This document shows, piece after piece, positions 60,151 through 64,000 of a stretch of DNA of 64,000 bases (the stretch's first letter is position 1; every line of letters begins with the position of its first letter). The translations under genes were made by a program, and so were the position numbers. The stretch spans positions 12,731,001 to 12,795,000 of the forward strand of contig NC_135357.1 in the NCBI RefSeq assembly GCF_051622035.1. Direction: 5' to 3'. A model generated the notes under the pieces. That model saw only the letters and a list, made by a program, of their open reading frames with translations, ran no database searches and was not told the DNA's origin. The stretch is from Arctopsyche grandis (Eukaryota > Arthropoda > Insecta > Trichoptera > Hydropsychidae).

Positions 60151-63100
60151 AAATATAAATTTAAAAAATGAAACTGAGTATCAATACGATTATAAAAAGT
60201 GATTTAAAATTTAAAACTAGTTGAATTTTTAAAGGTGAACGAAAAATTAATAACAAATTACAATAAGCTTGTACATATTAAAAGAATGCCTCTCGTTAGC
60301 GGTACGTATGTACATAGGTATTCATAGTTCATACACACCGGCTCTCGGTTAAAATGCAAATGCAATTATGAAATTCGCAATGCATATAAATCGAATATGA
60401 ACGTTTCGAGACGATGTTTACACGGCGTAAACGCAATTCGAGCGTATTAAATCATTTCGGCAGGATATGCAGGAATTTATGTTTATACCTAGACCGTGTA
60501 CGTACATACATACATACATACATACATACCTACGAGAAGTGCATGCAACGAAGCACTCTCGGACGGACCTCAGGTAAGTGCCAGGTGATTTGTAGGCCGT
60601 ATAATGTTTAGCAGTCGGGTATTATGGTTAGATAAGGGAATTATTTATGGAATGTTACCGACCTCACATCGGAGACTACGCCGCGGCTTTAGTTTTCCAT
60701 TCTTCTTGTCCGTGGTTGTACCTATACAACCCGAGCTTCGGTATCGCATGCGAAAACTGATAAAAACTTTAGCAGAGTTTCCGCCCGTTTGCAAAAATCC
60801 ACGTTTGCGTTGATGACGTCGTTAATTTTCCGCGTTGCGTCGCGTCCGCCGTTAACCCTTTCTCCGTTAAGGCCGACTCGGTTCAATTATTATATCCACA
60901 TACACTTTTAAAAGCTTCTCTCGATATAACAATGGAGCTCTGTCGAATTTCAATGAGTTCGCCTTTTGTTTTTGTGTTGAGCCCCCGAGAAAAATCATTG
61001 TCTGTAGTAAACATGGGAGTGGTCCTCGGGCACAATGTGCTGCTCATTAGCATTCGTGACTCAACATTACACATTCACTGAAAATATTATACGCAATGCT
61101 TACATTAACCGCATGTTTTGTATATTGATACTTTTTGTTTCAATCGGAAGGATTTAATTACATACAAATTATGCGTGGGCTTACGAATTTTCGGTCCAGC
61201 TGTTCGTTTACGTTTCGTGATACACTTTTTATATCAAATTATAATTCAAATCAAAATCTAGCATACCTACAACCAAACATAAGTTTTATTTATTCAGAGT
61301 TTGAATATGGCAGTGAGAAAATATTTTGCGGAAGGAAAACCGAGAGTTGGAACAATGATTAAGTATTCAACAATGACTTCAACTTTCATTTTTTCCTCAT
61401 GACAAAAGTTTTGTATAATATGACCATAATTACGGTAGGATAAGTTTGGTCGAATGACAAGCAGCTGAACTAAATTGTGCTAAAAGTAACTTCAGTTATG
61501 TAGTTGTAACAGTATCGTTCGTATGTGTGGTCAAATTGTTGAAGAAAATGCATCTCGCCTGGAGGGATGTATAAAATAACACGTGGAAGACATTTCACAT
61601 GGGATATGTGATTACAAGAATTAATAGCGTGAGAAGGTCGATCTGGGTTAAATACATTATTAAAATAATTGCAGATGCCAACAGGATAGATCCAGTTCCT
61701 TTTTTAGTAAAAAATATTCATCGTAAAATCATAGAAAAATACAGGAAACGTATCATTTCGTCTTGAAAATTCAAAAGTCACGACTTTTTATACACATAAC
61801 GATACTGATGTAACTCACCGGTCAATAGGAATCCAAAAATTATATTATAATATTGGCAGATTCGAAAGATAATCACGCTTCTTGGAAAACAAACTGCATA
61901 GCTGAGCATCCATTCGACGGAGATACGTATCTATCCGAAAGCAAATTACTATCGATTGAGTAATAAAGTCGCAACCCAATCACGTATTTTCAGATCGATG
62001 TGGTTTTTTATGAACATTATTGAACAGATATGTCGAGAAAGTTTACAGTAATGGTAACGGTTATCTTTGATATTAGCCCAGACAAAGCACAGTGGCATTA
62101 CAATGCACTGTTGCACTGTTGTTGGTATTGTAGTCGCTTCCATAGTATAGCAAATCTTCGGGACAATACATCATGTCCCACTCCCACATTAACACGAGGA
62201 GAGACCATACAAGGAAGCATTTCGAAATGGCTGTAACATAAATCATACGTGAACTGTCTTCCTTTCCCTAGATGAGTTTTCCCCGTTTCCCGTGTTTTGA
62301 ATGAAGAACACGTCATGATTTTACAACACGGCCGGCTATTGGGGCAATTTGTTTGTCGATCTCCTAAAGTGTTATGATGATATTACGCGAGTCTATCGTA
62401 ACAGGAGAACATAAAAATTAGCTGATAAGACTATGTACTGTGTATACTATTTGATAGTACTTGTAAGTTTATAAATAAATGTTTTAAATATTTCCTCTAC
62501 CCATTTTCTAGCTTCCCAATACAAATAAATGAAATATAACTAAAACTTTAAAATAAATAATACAAAATGGAAGAAACTAGTCAAAATGTACTTGATTGTA
62601 CTATTGCAGTGTATTTTGTGCAGTGCAGATGTATTTTTTTATACTAGAAATTTATTTATGTTCAGAAATGAATCGTATTATTATTGCTGTTAAAGTGCCA
62701 GGATTATATATAGGCGTATAGGAAAAGTGTGTTGCTATACATAATGGGAATGTAAATGGCAAACGATACAATGGAATTCTCAATCATTTCTAAAGAATAA
62801 TTGAATAAAGTTACTCTATTATACTGTTCGATATATGCAATGCAATGATTTATGTTCAAACATGACTAAAACAAACGTTGATGACAAAGTTTTTCAGCAA
62901 AAATGTTGTTAATGCATAAAAATTATTAAGCCAAAGAATTACAAATCAATCAATAAATCAATAAATTTACGTAAAAGTGAGAAAAGTTAAATTAAAATAA
63001 ACAAGAACGCAGTTTTTCAGTCAGTTGTACCAGGTAATGAAACGAAATACTAGGAGATAATAGCAGAACAAGGGTTACAAAACGGTAAGACCAAAAAGTT

Positions 63101-64000
63101 GCACGACTCACAATTTTACCTTTAATAAAAAAACAATTCGATTAATCGAAAGAGCATTCAAAATAATATTTCACAATCAATATCTACAATCAATATCTAC
63201 GTTTACTAACTGTAAATAAGTTTCAAACTCCATATAGAAATTACACACATAGAATTCTATAAAATGATTACGAATAAAAGTGATCAGTATCGTATTATGA
63301 TATCTTTAAGAATGTGTTCGAAACTAAAATGTAACTTTCCAACTCGATTTACTAATCGAGAGACATTTTCACGAAAAATTAACCTGGTACCAACTTATAG
63401 TTGAACTGTATTTTCAGTTGTAATATATTTTGACCAGTTGGGATGTAATTCGCTATATGAATCAATTTATGTGGGTTAGACGGCATATATTCCAACTAGT
63501 CAAAATAAATCACAACTGGAAGATACACTTCAACTGTAACATGTACATCCCTAATAAATTATACAAATTTTAGTTGAATTGAATAAAACGTAAATCAATG
63601 TCCCAATGTACACATGTAAAATAAAATTCATCTATGAAGACCAATCGTAGTAGTGTGAGTTAATATCTGTGAGCTACATATGTACATACACTGACGAATA
63701 GCCTCATCCCTAAATCATTCGGATCGTCATCAACGACGGACAAAATAAAAACTATTTAGCATTGTCAGTTTTAGTATTTTCTTACCATACAACTAAGAGT
63801 GAACGGGACAGAAGATAACACTGTGTGGAAAAGGAGATAACGCCAGCACGAAATTTATCAACAAAAAGGTCGCTGAAACGTCACAACGGCCATCTCCTAT
63901 GTAACTTTGCGCTCCTAGTAGTTGAAAAGTTGCGTTCATTCTCAGCGCAATTCCAAAAATTCCTTACGTCGCGATTTGAGCCACGGCTTAGTTGTTTGTA
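60151..64000. other. gene-free end of the window
   Basis: AT-rich, with a GC-richer patch at 60580-60880 and a (CATA)n run at 60504-60530. None of the short open frames resembles a known protein. A donor-like ccg|gtgagt on the minus strand at 61821 was considered as a leader-exon end but has no support. Confidence 0.45.

Noticed and set aside
61823..61850. Alternative leader exon ending ccg|gtgagt
   Set aside because: It would put a codon other than ATG at the junction and no in-frame start is evident. Kept only as a possibility.

Overview
The window is insect nuclear DNA. It is AT-rich, intron-bearing, full of degenerate retroelements and MITEs, and carries long (AT)n arrays and countless ACATACATATGTATGT-type microsatellites. 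No bacterial-style gene, CRISPR array, rRNA or convincing tRNA gene was seen. I could not settle the insect order from sequence alone.

One protein-coding gene can be supported. It lies on the minus strand and encodes an insect Cadherin-86C (Cad86C)-type, protocadherin-15-like transmembrane cadherin. Thirteen coding exons between 52884 and 38156 join with matching GT-AG splice phases into a protein of about 1860 residues. In order it has a signal peptide, six cadherin repeats with a furin-type RTKR site inside the sixth, a ferredoxin-like membrane-adjacent (MAD) segment, one transmembrane helix at about residues 816-841, and a cytoplasmic tail of about 1020 residues. About 909 of the tail residues come from one 2.7-kb terminal exon. 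The start codon appears to be split across the first intron (AT|G). The leader exon lies upstream; a weak candidate ends at 53864.

Layout: 1-37 kb is a gene desert made of retroelement debris (SINE copies, LINE 3' ends, RTE-like fragments), MITE-like inverted-repeat elements, microsatellites and a few GC-richer islands. At 37.4-37.8 kb a hAT-type MITE sits just beyond the predicted poly(A) site of the cadherin gene. 38.2-52.9 kb is the cadherin gene, with one SINE in each of two introns. 53-64 kb is upstream sequence, with an (AT)n array, a SINE and a candidate hAT-like element, and no recognisable second gene.

The mobile-element landscape is the most informative part beyond the gene. There is a tRNA-derived SINE family with shared head and two alternative 3' tails, an ACTAGT-ended inverted-repeat element with 38/39 matching terminal repeats plus a second copy that has gained a C-rich minisatellite, and LINE 3' ends that all finish in the same hairpin. 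I found no credible novel multi-gene system.
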